NCBI RefSeq assembly: GCF_002799245.1
Contig: NZ_NEQV01000008.1
Location: 1-64,000, forward strand
DNA: 64,000 bases
Direction: 5' to 3'
Origin: Stenotrophomonas maltophilia
GTDB taxonomy: Bacteria; Pseudomonadota; Gammaproteobacteria; Xanthomonadales; Xanthomonadaceae
Shown here piece by piece: positions 35,403 to 44,276 of the stretch (position 1 is the first letter of the stretch; every line of letters begins with the position of its first letter). Both the position numbers and the translations under genes were made by a program. The notes beneath the pieces were generated by a model, which was given only the letters and a program-made list of their open reading frames with translations, did no database searches and was not told where the DNA came from.

Positions 35403-35471
35403 GTAGGTGCCGACCTTGGTCGGCACGCGCTTATGTGCCTGAAACGACTTAATCCCCTCCGTCCCCTTTTT
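35403..35471. repeat. GTAG palindrome plus a solitary arm of the 28-bp repeat
   Basis: A GTAGGTGCCGACC...GGTCGGCAC palindrome at 35403-35427 is followed at 35445-35471 by 27 bp identical to the right arm of the inverted repeat at 32195-32222. Only one arm is present here, so it cannot form the same hairpin. Confidence 0.8.
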
Positions 35472-35473
35472 CT

Positions 35474-36019
35474 TCAGGCGGCTTCGGCGAATGCGTCGCA
35501 ATGCTCCAGCGGCAGTGCTTCCAGCAGGCGCTGGCGTACGCGCTGGCAATAGCCTTCCGAGGTCAGCCCGGGCAGCATCCGCATCGCCGATTGCAGCACC
35601 TGCAGTACGTCCCTTTCCGCACGGGCCTGCTGCAGGTCGCGGAACAACGCCGCCGCCTGCGGGTGGCGCTGCATTTCCAGGATGCCCAGCACATAGATGC
35701 GCGCGGCCACCAGCGAGCGGCGGCGTTCGACCGCGGTGGACGCGGTTGCTGCAGGTGCCGCGGCCGGTGGTGCGGGTGTCGGCTCCACCGCGGCTGCGGG
35801 CGACGGTGGTGGGGCTGGGGCGCCGGTACCGGTGCTCAGGTAGCCGGCCTGCACCAGCTGGATGACCATCGCCGGCGCGTCCTGGCCGAGCAGACCGGTC
35901 AGGTCGGCAATGGTGCGCTGGCCGTCGCACAGGATCAGCAACCGGCGCTGGCGCATGTCCAGCGGCGCGCGATGGGCCTGCAGCGCGGTTCGGGCGAGTT
36001 CGGTCTTGCGCGGTTGCAT
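35474..36019 (-). CDS. Hypothetical protein with Pro/Ala linker
   Basis: A 181-aa soluble protein. The N-terminal 70 residues (KTELARTALQAHRAPLDMRQRRLLILCDGQRTIADLTGLLGQDAPAMVIQLVQAGYL) look like a small winged-helix-type fold. A Pro/Ala-rich linker follows (GAPAPPPSPAAAVEPTPAPP), then a helical C-terminal part (RRRSLVAARIYVLGILEMQRHPQAAALFRDLQ). I do not recognise the C-terminal domain. The DGQRTI/LL segment is seen in some type IV pilus- or signalling-associated Xanthomonadaceae proteins, but I cannot assign a role. Confidence 0.7.
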   Translation of the reverse strand: MQPRKTELARTALQAHRAPLDMRQRRLLILCDGQRTIADLTGLLGQDAPAMVIQLVQAGYLSTGTGAPAPPPSPAAAVEPTPAPPAAAPAATASTAVERRRSLVAARIYVLGILEMQRHPQAAALFRDLQQARAERDVLQVLQSAMRMLPGLTSEGYCQRVRQRLLEALPLEHCDAFAEAA

Positions 36020-36144
36020 GGAAGGGACAGCCAAGTCGGTGCACGCCGAGCCTGAACGAAGGCGATGAAACCGCGATGACAATGCAGCGCCTGCACGTGC
36101 GCTGCGCTAGCGTGCAGCTACCTCCGTGCCAGGGAACCGCACCG

Positions 36145-36759
36145 ATGAAGCACCTTCCGATTGCCGGTCTTCTGCTGTTGTCGCTCACCGCCTGCAACCG
36201 CAGCGCCGAGGCGCCGTCGCCGGCCGCCACTGCGCCCAGTGCGGGCGCCGCTGCCACGCCTGCGCCGATGGTTCCGGCTACCGGGCAGGGACCGGCGCGC
36301 CTGGACGGTTTCGCCGGCGCGATGCTGGGCGCCGGCATCACCGAGGTCCGCAGTGGTTTTGGCGCGCCGCTGCAGGGGCTGGGCACTGATGCCGCCGGCA
36401 AGCCGCTGCCGGCCGACGATGGCAACGATGGCTGCTACTTCCTGCGCCCGCAGGGTGCCGAGGACCCGCGCCTGATGATCGAAGGCCGCAAGCTGGTGCG
36501 CTACGACGTGCGCAGCGCAGCCATCACCGCACCGGGCGGCGGCAAGGTCGGCATGACCCTGGGTGAGCTGCAGGTGCTGTACCCCGAGCGCGCTGACGTC
36601 GGCCCCGACAAGTACGACGAGAAGGCCCAGCACCTGCGCGTGCGGCCGGCGCAGGAGGGCGGGGCGGTGATCGACTTCGCGCTCGGTGCTGATGGTCGGG
36701 TGGGTGCCTGGCGTGTCGGGCAGACCCCGCAGGTCGACTATGTGGAAGGCTGTGGCTGA
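36145..36759 (+). CDS. Putative lipoprotein of unknown function
   Basis: A 204-aa lipoprotein with lipobox LSLTAC at residues 12-17, then an Ala/Pro-rich linker of about 35 aa. A globular part follows (GFAGAMLGAGITEVRSGFGAPLQG ... CYFLRPQGAEDPRLMIEGRKLVRYDV ... GMTLGELQVLYPERADVGPDKYDEKAQHLRV ... VDYVEGCG). The globular part has a repeated Gly-x-x-L/V-x-x-Gly character and two further cysteines. Similar exported proteins of unknown function are common in this genus. It is divergent from the hypothetical protein at 35474 and 73 bp before the exchanger gene. Confidence 0.75.
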   Translation: MKHLPIAGLLLLSLTACNRSAEAPSPAATAPSAGAAATPAPMVPATGQGPARLDGFAGAMLGAGITEVRSGFGAPLQGLGTDAAGKPLPADDGNDGCYFLRPQGAEDPRLMIEGRKLVRYDVRSAAITAPGGGKVGMTLGELQVLYPERADVGPDKYDEKAQHLRVRPAQEGGAVIDFALGADGRVGAWRVGQTPQVDYVEGCG

Positions 36760-36832
36760 TCCTTGATCCATCGCCCAGCCATGCGCTCGGGCCAAGCGTA
36801 GAATCGCGCCACCACTGCTGGGGGAGTGCTCG

Positions 36833-37798
36833 ATGATCGCCATTGCCATTGCCTGGTTCCTGCTTGGCCTGCTGCTGCTGGCGCTGGGCGGGGACTCCAT
36901 CGTCAAGGCCGTGTCCGGCCTGGCCCAGCGTTTCGGGGCCAGCCCGTTCACTGCCGGGCTGCTGCTGCTCGGAGTGACCACCTCGTTGCCGGAACTGGCG
37001 GTCAACGCGCGTGCGCTGGCGGTCGGCCAACCGGAGCTGGCACTGGGCAACGCGGTGGGCAGCAGCATCGTCAATCTGGGCTTGACCCTGGCGATGGCCG
37101 CGATCGCCGCGCCCCTGCTGCTGCGCGCGCGCCTGCAGACGGTGCTGTGGTGGTCGCTGCTGGCGGCCGGCGCGCTGCTGATCCTGTTCGGGCTGGATGG
37201 TCGCCTGGTGCGCTGGGAGGGCGGGGTGCTGGTGGCGGGCTTCATCGTCGTGCAGGTGTTGCTGCTGCGCCGCGGCCGCGTTGAGAGCGCCGAGGTGCAG
37301 GCGGCCATCGCCGAATCCGCACTGAGCCGCACCAGCCTGCCGTTGAACGTGCTGCGGGTGCTGATCGCCGGGCTCACCCTGTACTGGGGCGCGCGCCTGG
37401 TGGTGGGGGCTGCTGCCGATTTCGGTGCTGCGCTGGGCTGGACGCCGCTGCTGGTCGGCCTGTTGCCGGTGGCGATCGGCACCGCACTGCCGGAAGTGGC
37501 CACGGCCGTCGCCGCCGCACGTCGCGGCCACGGCGACATGGTGCTCGGCCATGTGCTGGGCTCCAGTGTGGTCAACCTGCTGCTGGTGATCGGTGCGATG
37601 GCGGTGTTGCAGCCGTTGGCCTTGCCGGCCTCGTTCGTGCGCCTGGAACTGCCGGCGCTGCTGGCGTTCGCGCTGGTGCTGTACCCGATGCTGCGCGGCG
37701 ACCTGAAGATCAGCCGCAGCGAGGGCGGAATCCTGCTTGTCGCGTTCGCCGGCTGGTTCGTGCTGGAACTGCTGCTGGTGGGCGCCCCGGCGTTGTAG
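36833..37798 (+). CDS. Calcium/sodium exchanger, CaCA family (YrbG-like)
   Basis: A 321-aa inner-membrane antiporter with about ten helices in two inverted halves. Each half holds an alpha-repeat: TTSLPELAVNARALAVGQPELALGNAVGSSIVNLGLTL and GTALPEVATAVAAARRGHGDMVLGHVLGSSVVNLLLVIG. The acidic residues and GNxxGSNxxN-like motifs bind the cation. Length fits bacterial YrbG (about 325 aa). It is near the mrp Na+/H+ antiporter operon but on the opposite strand, with a repeat block between them. Confidence 0.93.
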   Translation: MIAIAIAWFLLGLLLLALGGDSIVKAVSGLAQRFGASPFTAGLLLLGVTTSLPELAVNARALAVGQPELALGNAVGSSIVNLGLTLAMAAIAAPLLLRARLQTVLWWSLLAAGALLILFGLDGRLVRWEGGVLVAGFIVVQVLLLRRGRVESAEVQAAIAESALSRTSLPLNVLRVLIAGLTLYWGARLVVGAAADFGAALGWTPLLVGLLPVAIGTALPEVATAVAAARRGHGDMVLGHVLGSSVVNLLLVIGAMAVLQPLALPASFVRLELPALLAFALVLYPMLRGDLKISRSEGGILLVAFAGWFVLELLLVGAPAL

Positions 37799-37800
37799 AT

Positions 37801-38006
37801 CCACGCCATGCGTGGATGCGGTTGGTTCCATGCCGACCAACGGTCGGCACCTACCGGTCAACCCGTCGATGATGCGGTAGCTGCCAACCTTGGTTGGCAC
37901 TCGGGGAAACATGGCGCCGACCAAGGTCGGCCTCTACCGGATTTACCGGTTCCACGCCATGCGTGGATGCAGTTGGTTCCATGCCGACCAACGGTCGGCA
38001 CCTACC
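37801..38006. repeat. Duplicated 55-bp unit with GTAG palindromes
   Basis: The unit at 37801-37855 is repeated with one mismatch at 37952-38006. Each unit has a CCACGCCATGCGTGG hairpin followed by a GCCGACCAACGGTCGGC hairpin ending in CTACC. Two further GTAG-type hairpins (about 37875-37900 and 37913-37937) sit between. The block separates the convergent exchanger gene and mrpG. Confidence 0.8.
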
Positions 38007-38015
38007 CGCACAGGG

Positions 38016-38408
38016 TTACCGGCCCTGCGCGTGCTTTTCTTCTTCCCGCACCGGTTCCGGCGGCGGCAGTTGCTCTTCGGCGGCCGGCTCGTTGCCCGGC
38101 AGGCTGGGGCGGGTTTCCATCAGCAGCGACAGCGCGGCCTTGGCCATCATGTGCGCGCTGATCGGTGCGGTGATGAACAGGAACACGGTGATCAGCAGCT
38201 CGCGCGGCTGCGGGTCCTGGCCGAGGAAGATGTGGTAGCACACCGAGCACACCAGCACGCAGCCCACGCCCAGCGTGCTGGCCTTGGTCGGTGCATGCAG
38301 GCGCTTGAAGAAGGTGGACAGCTTCACCAGCCCCAGTGCGCCGACCAGGATGAAGAAGCAGCCGAACAGCAGCAGGATCGACAGGCCGATCTGGATCGCG
38401 GTGATCAT
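38016..38408 (-). CDS. mrpG: Mrp Na+/H+ antiporter subunit G
   Basis: A 130-aa subunit with three membrane helices (IQIGLSILLLFGCFFILVGALGLVKL, LGVGCVLVCSVCYHIFL, LLITVFLFITAPISAHMMAKAAL). The family motif TFFKRLHAPTKASTLG is intact. A polar Pro/Glu-rich tail (EEQLPPPEPVREEEKHAQGR) extends beyond the usual end. It is the last gene of the six-gene mrp operon and overlaps mrpF by 4 bp. Confidence 0.93.
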   Translation of the reverse strand: MITAIQIGLSILLLFGCFFILVGALGLVKLSTFFKRLHAPTKASTLGVGCVLVCSVCYHIFLGQDPQPRELLITVFLFITAPISAHMMAKAALSLLMETRPSLPGNEPAAEEQLPPPEPVREEEKHAQGR

Positions 38409-38689
38409 TCGACGATGTCCCGGCGCAGCACGAACTTGCTCAGCACCACGGTGCTGCCAAAGCCGAGCATGGCGATGATCAGCGCCGCCTCGAAATAGAT
38501 CGGCGAGTTGAGGTACATGCCGAACAGCATCAGCTCGGCGATCGCGGTCACCGACAGCGTGTCCAGCGCGAGGATGCGGTCGGGTACGGTCGGCCCGCGC
38601 AGCAGGCGCCAGGTGGCCAGCAGCATGGCCAGGCCGACCACGTGCATGCACACCACCAGGGTGGTCTGGATGACTTCAAAACCGGTCAT
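38405..38689 (-). CDS. mrpF: Mrp Na+/H+ antiporter subunit F
   Basis: A 94-aa subunit with three helices and the family motif RLLRGPTVPDRILALDTLSVTAIAELMLFGMYLNSPIYFEAALIIAMLGF. Its Asp residues are conserved in MrpF. It overlaps mrpE and mrpG by 4 bp on each side, so translation is coupled through the operon. Confidence 0.94.
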   Translation of the reverse strand: MTGFEVIQTTLVVCMHVVGLAMLLATWRLLRGPTVPDRILALDTLSVTAIAELMLFGMYLNSPIYFEAALIIAMLGFGSTVVLSKFVLRRDIVE

Positions 38690-39192
38690 GGGAAGATCTC
38701 CATCAACGGCGCCTCGTAACGGCGCTTGATCGTATCGATCAGGTCCTGTGGGTCCTCCAGGTGCAGCACGTGCACCAGCAGGAACTTGCGGTCGTCGCTG
38801 AGCGCGGCCGAGACCGTGCCCGGGGTCAGGGTGATCATGCTGGTCAGCGCGGCGATGCCATGGATGTTGGCGATGTCCAGCGGCAGCCAGATGAAACCCG
38901 GGTGGATGTTCTTCTCCGGGCCGAGCACCTGGATGGCCACGCGGATGTTGGACATCAGGATGTCCCACAGGGTCACGCACAGCAGTTTCGGCAACGGGCG
39001 CAGGGTGCCGATGCGGGCGAACTCGCGGTCCAGGCGTGCGGCGAACAGCGGCACCACCACGCCCAGCAGCAGGCCCAGCACGATCTGGCCAAGGGTGAAG
39101 CTGTCGGACATCAGCAGCCAGAACGCCACCACCATGATGCTGAGCATCGGCGAGGGAATCAGGCGGCGGAACAGGGAGCGCTGGGCGGTCAT
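38686..39192 (-). CDS. mrpE: Mrp Na+/H+ antiporter subunit E
   Basis: A 168-aa subunit with the N-terminal helices SIMVVAFWLLMSDSFTLGQIVLGLLLGVVVPLFA and a C-terminal soluble part. Conserved motifs are WDILMSNIRVAIQVLGPEKNIHPGFIWLPLDIANIHGIAALTSMITLTPGTVSAALSDD and the terminal LIDTIKRRYEAPLMEIF. Length and motifs are those of MrpE/PhaE. It overlaps mrpD by 4 bp. Confidence 0.94.
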   Translation of the reverse strand: MTAQRSLFRRLIPSPMLSIMVVAFWLLMSDSFTLGQIVLGLLLGVVVPLFAARLDREFARIGTLRPLPKLLCVTLWDILMSNIRVAIQVLGPEKNIHPGFIWLPLDIANIHGIAALTSMITLTPGTVSAALSDDRKFLLVHVLHLEDPQDLIDTIKRRYEAPLMEIFP

Positions 39193-40724
39193 GGCTGGCG
39201 GATCTCCGGTGCAGTCGCGCGCAGCTGCTGCACATACTCGCTGGGTTGCAGCAGCTGTGCGGCGGTGGCGTCGGTGTAGCGCATCAGCGGTGCTGCGGCC
39301 AGGGTCATGCCGATGCCGTAGGCCAGCAGGATGCAGGCGGCGTACAGCTCGACCCGGCGCAGGCGTGCCTTGCGCGGTACCGGCGCTTCCGGATCGACCG
39401 GCGGCACACGCCAGAACAGGCGGATGCCACCACGGGTCAGGCCCATGATCACCAGCAGGCTGCTGACCAGTACCGCGGTCCAGACCGGGGCGGTGTACTG
39501 CGCCGGCATGCCGGCCAGCAGCGCAGCCTTGGCCAGGAAGCCGGACAGTGGCGGCAGGCCGGCCACCGACACCGCGCCGATCAGGAACAGCACGGCGGGT
39601 GTTTCCTTGCCCGGCATCGGCGCGACCACTTCCTTGCGGTCGCTGGCGCCACCGCGACGGCGGCGGATCAGATCGGCAACCAGGAACAGCGCGGCGGCGA
39701 CGAAGCTGCTGTGCGGCAGGTAGTACAGGCCGGCCGAGAGCACCTGCGGTGTACCCACCGAGAAGGCGATGAACAGCGTGGCTGCCGACACGATCACCAG
39801 GTAGGAGATCAGCACGCGCAGGCGGGTCGCGGCCAGCGCGCCAAGGCCGCCCAGCACCAGCGTTGCGACGCCAGCCCACAGCAACCAGTCGCGGCCATAG
39901 CCGGCCATCGCGCCGGCATCGTCGCCGAACCACAGCATCTGGATGCGCAGCACCGCGTACAGGCCGACCTTGGTCATGATCGCGAACAGGGCGGCCACGG
40001 CGGCGGGGGCGCGCGAGTAGGCTTCCGGCAGCCACAGGTACAGCGGCATCAGCGCAGCCTTGGCGCAGAACACCAGCAGCAACAGGCCCATCGTCGCCTT
40101 CACCAGGGTCAGCTGCGCCGGCGGCAACTCGGCGATGCGCTGCGACAGCTCGGCCATGTTCAGCGAGCCCAGCGAGGCGTACAGCAGGCCCAGCGCGATC
40201 AGGAACAGGGTCGAGGCGGTGACGTTGAACACCACGTAATGCAGGCCGATGCGCATGCGCAGGCCACGGCCACCACTGAGCAGCAGGCCGTAGGAGGCGA
40301 TCAGCATCACTTCGAAGAACACGAACAGGTTGAAGATATCGCCGGTCAGGAACGCACCGTTGAGGCCGACCAGCTGGAACTGGAACAGTGCATGGAAGTG
40401 CGGTGCGCGGCGGTCCCAGCCCGAGCAGGCATGCAGCAGGCAGGGAATGGCCAGCAGCAGGGTGGTCAGCAGCATCCACGCCGACAGCCGGTCGGCCACC
40501 AGCGCGATGCCCAGCCGCGACGGCCAGTCGCCGAGCAGGTAGACGTTGATCTCGCCGCTGGCGGTGGTGGAAAACAGCAGGCCGACCGCCAGTGCCAGCG
40601 CCGACAGCGAGGTCCAGGCCACCGCGCGCTGCACCCTGGGGCCATAGCGGCGGTGTTCGACGAACAGCGACAGCGCGGCACCCAGCAGCGGAATCAGGAT
40701 CGGCAGGATCACCAGATGGTTCAT
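39189..40724 (-). CDS. mrpD: Mrp Na+/H+ antiporter subunit D
   Basis: A 511-aa NuoN-like proton-translocating subunit with about 14 helices. The functional Glu and Lys segments are visible in FVFFEVMLIASYGLLLSGG (TM5 Glu) and LVKATMGLLLLVFCAKAALMPLYLWLPEAYSRAPAAVAALFAIMTKVGLYA. The latter is the classic Complex I antiporter-like signature. It overlaps mrpC and mrpE by 4 bp each. Confidence 0.95.
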   Translation of the reverse strand: MNHLVILPILIPLLGAALSLFVEHRRYGPRVQRAVAWTSLSALALAVGLLFSTTASGEINVYLLGDWPSRLGIALVADRLSAWMLLTTLLLAIPCLLHACSGWDRRAPHFHALFQFQLVGLNGAFLTGDIFNLFVFFEVMLIASYGLLLSGGRGLRMRIGLHYVVFNVTASTLFLIALGLLYASLGSLNMAELSQRIAELPPAQLTLVKATMGLLLLVFCAKAALMPLYLWLPEAYSRAPAAVAALFAIMTKVGLYAVLRIQMLWFGDDAGAMAGYGRDWLLWAGVATLVLGGLGALAATRLRVLISYLVIVSAATLFIAFSVGTPQVLSAGLYYLPHSSFVAAALFLVADLIRRRRGGASDRKEVVAPMPGKETPAVLFLIGAVSVAGLPPLSGFLAKAALLAGMPAQYTAPVWTAVLVSSLLVIMGLTRGGIRLFWRVPPVDPEAPVPRKARLRRVELYAACILLAYGIGMTLAAAPLMRYTDATAAQLLQPSEYVQQLRATAPEIRQP

Positions 40725-41113
40725 GCGCGGTCCTCGCCCTGGCGCGGCGGCACGCTTTCATCCTGCAGGTCGTCATCCGGCTCGTGGGCGTCCACGTGGT
40801 CGCTGTGGTTGTCGCTGCGGCTGCGCATGGCCAGCACGATGCTCACGGCGGTCATCGCGAAGGCGATCACGATCGCAGTCAGCACCAGCGCCTGCGGCAG
40901 CGGGTCGGTGTAGTTGCCCAGGTGGCTGTCCACGCCTTCCTGCAGCACCGGCGCCTTGCCCAGCACCACGCGGCCACCGGCGAAGATCAGCAGGTTGGTG
41001 GCGTAGGACAGGAAGGTCATGCCGAGGATCACATCGAAGCTGCGCGCACGCAGCAGCAGGTAGATGCCGATGGCGGTCAGCACGCCGATCGCGGTAGCCA
41101 GGGCCAGTTCCAT
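40721..41113 (-). CDS. mrpC: Mrp Na+/H+ antiporter subunit C
   Basis: A 130-aa NuoK-like subunit with three helices (ATAIGVLTAIGIYLLLRA, FDVILGMTFLSYATNLLIFAGG, PQALVLTAIVIAFAMTAVSIVLAM). The conserved Glu of NuoK is absent, as is normal in MrpC. A charged tail rich in Asp/His (DNHSDHVDAHEPDDDLQDE) follows. It shares one base (TGATG) with the end of mrpA. Confidence 0.94.
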   Translation of the reverse strand: MELALATAIGVLTAIGIYLLLRARSFDVILGMTFLSYATNLLIFAGGRVVLGKAPVLQEGVDSHLGNYTDPLPQALVLTAIVIAFAMTAVSIVLAMRSRSDNHSDHVDAHEPDDDLQDESVPPRQGEDRA

Positions 41114-43944
41114 CAGTGCATCTCCCCGGTGCGTGCCGAACGGCGTTGCAGGTCGATCTCACCCTTGCGGGCGGTGCGGGTACGCGACGGCTTGATCGTG
41201 CCCATCATCGAAAGCATCAGCATGGCGCCGCCGAACACCACCAGATAGACGCCGATGTCAAAGCCGATCGCGCTGGCCAGCGGCACGTCGCCGATCAACG
41301 GCAGGTACAGGTCGAGATGACCGCTGGTCAGGAACGGCACGCCGAACAGCATCGATGCGCTGCCGCTGAGCAGGGCGATCAGCAGGCCCATGCCGATGCA
41401 GCGGATGTAGTCGAAGCCGAAGCGCGACTCCACCGACGCAGTGCCCTGGATCACGTACTGGATCAGCAGCGGTACCGCCAGCACCAGGCCGGCGATGAAG
41501 CCGCCACCCGGTGCGTTGTGGCCACGCAGGAACAGGAAGATCGACACGGTCAGGGTCAGCGGGAACATGATCTGCGCCAGGTCGGCCGGCACCGGCAGCT
41601 TGATCGGCGGGCCGGGCATGATCTGCTCCGGTGCCATCCGCGTACGCCGCAGCAGGGCATGCACCACCAGCGCGGCGATGCCGAACACGGTGATCTCGCC
41701 GAAGGTATCGAAGCCGCGGAAGTCGACCAGGATCACGTTGACCACGTTCTGGCCGTAGGCCTCGGGCAGCGCACGGGCGAGCAGCTCGCCGGCCATGGTG
41801 TTCGGCGGCAAGGTCATCGCGGAATAGGCCAGCGCGCCAAGCCCGGCACCGGCGACGATCGCGATCACCGCATCGCGGCGCTTGCGCCAGCGCGGCCGTT
41901 CCGGGCCGGACTGCGCAGGCAGGTAGTTCATGCCCAGCAGCATCAGCACCAGGGTCACCATCTCCACCAGCAGCTGGGTCAGGGCCAGATCTGGTGCGGA
42001 CAGGAACACGAAGGTCAGCGCCACCATCAGGCCGACGCCGCCGACCAGCAGCACCGCCAGCAGGCGCTGCTTGTAGACGCGCAGGGTGGCGACCGCACAG
42101 GCCATCATCACCAGCCACAAGGCCCAGCCCAGCAGCGGAATCGGCTGCGGCGCGGTCCAGTTCGGCGAGGCCGGGTTGGCCACGAACGGTGCAGCGGCGA
42201 CCACGATCGCCACCAGTACCAGGCCCAGCAGCATGCGCTGCAGGCTGCCATTGGCGATGCCGTTGGTCAGGCGCATGGCCAGCGCGGAGATCGCATCCAG
42301 CTGCGCATGGAACACGTTGCGGCCGGTAGTGCGGGTTTCCACGCCGTGCAGGTTGATCAGCCTGCGCAGGCCGAAGTACAGCGCCACGCCGCCGATCACG
42401 CCGATCACGCTCATTGCCAGCGGCAGGTTGAAGCCGTGCCACACCGCCAGGCTGTACTCGGGCATGGCGTTGCCGAGGATCGAAGCCGCGGCGGCATGCA
42501 GCACCGGCGCCACGGTCAGTGCCGGCGCCACGCCCACCGCCACGCAGATCACCACCAGCAGTTCCACCGGCACCTTCATCCAGCGCGGCGGCTCATGCGG
42601 GACGCGGTCCAGATCGTGCGGGCCACTGCCGAAGAAGGTGTCGTGCACGAAGCGCAGGCTGTAGGCCACGCCCAGCACGCCGGCCAGCAGCGCGGCAACC
42701 GACACCGCCGTGCGCATCGCCCCCGGGCCGCCACCGGCGGTCAGCGCCTCGGCGAACAGCATTTCCTTGGACAGGAAGCCGTTGAGCAGCGGGATGCCGG
42801 CCATCGCCAGCGAGGCGATGATCGCCAGCGCGCTGGTGAACGGCATCAGCTTGCGCAGGCCACCGAGCTTGCGCATGTCACGGGTGCCGGTTTCGTGGTC
42901 GATGATGCCGGCGGCCATGAACAGCGAGGCCTTGAAGGTGGCGTGGTTGAGGATGTGGAACACGCCGGCCACCACCGCCATCGGCGTGGACAGCCCGAAC
43001 AGCAGGGTGATCAGGCCCAGATGCGAGATCGTCGAGTACGCCAGCAGGCCTTTCAGGTCGTGCTGGAAGATCGCGTTCCAGGCGCCGATCAGCAGGGTCA
43101 GCGCACCGATGCCGCTGACCGTGTAGAAGAACAGGTCGCTGCCGGCCAGCGCCGGATGCAGGCGCGCCAGCAGGAACACGCCGGCCTTCACCATGGTGGC
43201 CGAGTGCAGGTAGGCCGAGACCGGGGTGGGCGCCGCCATCGCGTGCGGCAGCCAGAAGTGGAACGGGAACTGCGCGCTCTTGGTGAAGATGCCGGCCAGC
43301 ACCAGGAACAGTGCGTACGGGTACAGCGCGCTGGCGCGGATCTGCTCGCCGGCGGCCAGCACCACGTCCAGGTCGAAGCTGCCGACGATACGGCCGATCA
43401 GCAGCACGCCACCGAGCAGGGCCAGGCCGCCGCCGCCGGTGATCACCAGCGCCATGCGCGCGCCTTCGCGGGCGTCCTGGCGGTGCGACCAGAAGCCGAT
43501 CAGCAGGAACGAGCTGATGCTGGTCATTTCCCAGAAGATCATCAGCAACAGCAGGTTGCCCGACAGCACCATGCCCAGCATGGCGCCCATGAACAGCAGC
43601 AGGTAGCAGTAGAAGCGGTGCGCGTTGTCCTGCTGGCTCAGGTAGTAGCGCGCATACAACACCACCAGTGCGCCGATGCCCAGCACCAGCCCGGCGAACA
43701 TCCAGGCCAGCCCGTCCAGGCGCAGGGTGAAGTCCAGGCCGATCTGTGGCAGCCAGGGCACCAGTGTGCGGACCACCTGGCCATCGAGTACGGACGGGGT
43801 CAGCCAGCCGAGGATGGCCAGCCCGCCCAACGGCGCCAGCGCCGCCAGCCAGGCAGCAGTCGAGCGCGAACTACGGGGGAAGGCCGCAACAGCCGCTGCC
43901 ATCAGGAACGGCAGGGCCAGCAGCAGGGGCAGGCTGGGGAGCAT
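41113..43944 (-). CDS. mrpA: Mrp Na+/H+ antiporter subunit A (fused A-B form)
   Basis: The 943-aa first gene of the operon. Residues 1 to about 500 are the NuoL-like antiporter (FWEMTSISSFLLIGFWSHRQ, LVLAGIFTKSAQFPFHFWLPHAMAAPTPVSAYLHSATMVKAG). The C-terminal 350 residues contain the NuoJ-like and MrpB-like parts (VDFRGFDTFGEITVFGIAALVVHALL and APGGGFIAGLVLAVPLLIQYVIQG). No separate mrpB exists because B is fused here, as is usual in gammaproteobacterial group 2 Mrp operons (A', C, D, E, F, G). The complex exchanges cytoplasmic Na+ for H+ in alkali and salt stress. Start ATG 43944. Confidence 0.95.
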   Translation of the reverse strand: MLPSLPLLLALPFLMAAAVAAFPRSSRSTAAWLAALAPLGGLAILGWLTPSVLDGQVVRTLVPWLPQIGLDFTLRLDGLAWMFAGLVLGIGALVVLYARYYLSQQDNAHRFYCYLLLFMGAMLGMVLSGNLLLLMIFWEMTSISSFLLIGFWSHRQDAREGARMALVITGGGGLALLGGVLLIGRIVGSFDLDVVLAAGEQIRASALYPYALFLVLAGIFTKSAQFPFHFWLPHAMAAPTPVSAYLHSATMVKAGVFLLARLHPALAGSDLFFYTVSGIGALTLLIGAWNAIFQHDLKGLLAYSTISHLGLITLLFGLSTPMAVVAGVFHILNHATFKASLFMAAGIIDHETGTRDMRKLGGLRKLMPFTSALAIIASLAMAGIPLLNGFLSKEMLFAEALTAGGGPGAMRTAVSVAALLAGVLGVAYSLRFVHDTFFGSGPHDLDRVPHEPPRWMKVPVELLVVICVAVGVAPALTVAPVLHAAAASILGNAMPEYSLAVWHGFNLPLAMSVIGVIGGVALYFGLRRLINLHGVETRTTGRNVFHAQLDAISALAMRLTNGIANGSLQRMLLGLVLVAIVVAAAPFVANPASPNWTAPQPIPLLGWALWLVMMACAVATLRVYKQRLLAVLLVGGVGLMVALTFVFLSAPDLALTQLLVEMVTLVLMLLGMNYLPAQSGPERPRWRKRRDAVIAIVAGAGLGALAYSAMTLPPNTMAGELLARALPEAYGQNVVNVILVDFRGFDTFGEITVFGIAALVVHALLRRTRMAPEQIMPGPPIKLPVPADLAQIMFPLTLTVSIFLFLRGHNAPGGGFIAGLVLAVPLLIQYVIQGTASVESRFGFDYIRCIGMGLLIALLSGSASMLFGVPFLTSGHLDLYLPLIGDVPLASAIGFDIGVYLVVFGGAMLMLSMMGTIKPSRTRTARKGEIDLQRRSARTGEMH

Positions 43945-44276
43945 GCAGGGAATCCATGATTCACGAGCAGGTCAGGGAGAATAACAGGCTGCGAAATGTC
44001 GCCGAAACCCATCGAACAGCGATCAATTGCATGTAACGTTCGCTGATTCATTTTTTCTGCGGCGCAGCATCACGTTCCTGTATCCCTCCCCGGTTGCCCT
44101 GAGGGGACACCCTACGCCCACGCAGGGAGACCGCAGGCCCTGTCGCACAGGGGCTGCCGCCAACGGGCGGGAAGTGGGGAGCGAGTCACCGGCGCAGGCT
44201 GGCAGGGCCGCCGTGGAGTGTGGGTGACGGAATCCGCCCGTTCAGGAAACGACGGCCGCTGTCGGCTGCCGGCAGT
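43945..44276. other. Long leader region of the mrp operon
   Basis: No gene is visible in these 332 bp. The part next to mrpA (43945-44060) is AT-richer and should hold the promoter. The part at 44085-44230 is GC-rich with several possible hairpins, for example TCCCC/GGGGA near 44085-44108 and a TGCGGCGCA palindrome near 44057. I could not match it to a known riboswitch by eye. Confidence 0.5.

Noticed and set aside
41116..43959. 947-aa plus-strand open frame across mrpA
   Set aside because: Shadow of mrpA with extreme Gln/His content and no motifs.
44101..44230. RNase P, 6S or cobalamin riboswitch in the mrp leader
   Set aside because: None of the conserved cores (for example GAGGAAAGTCC for RNase P, GCCACTG for B12) is present on either strand.
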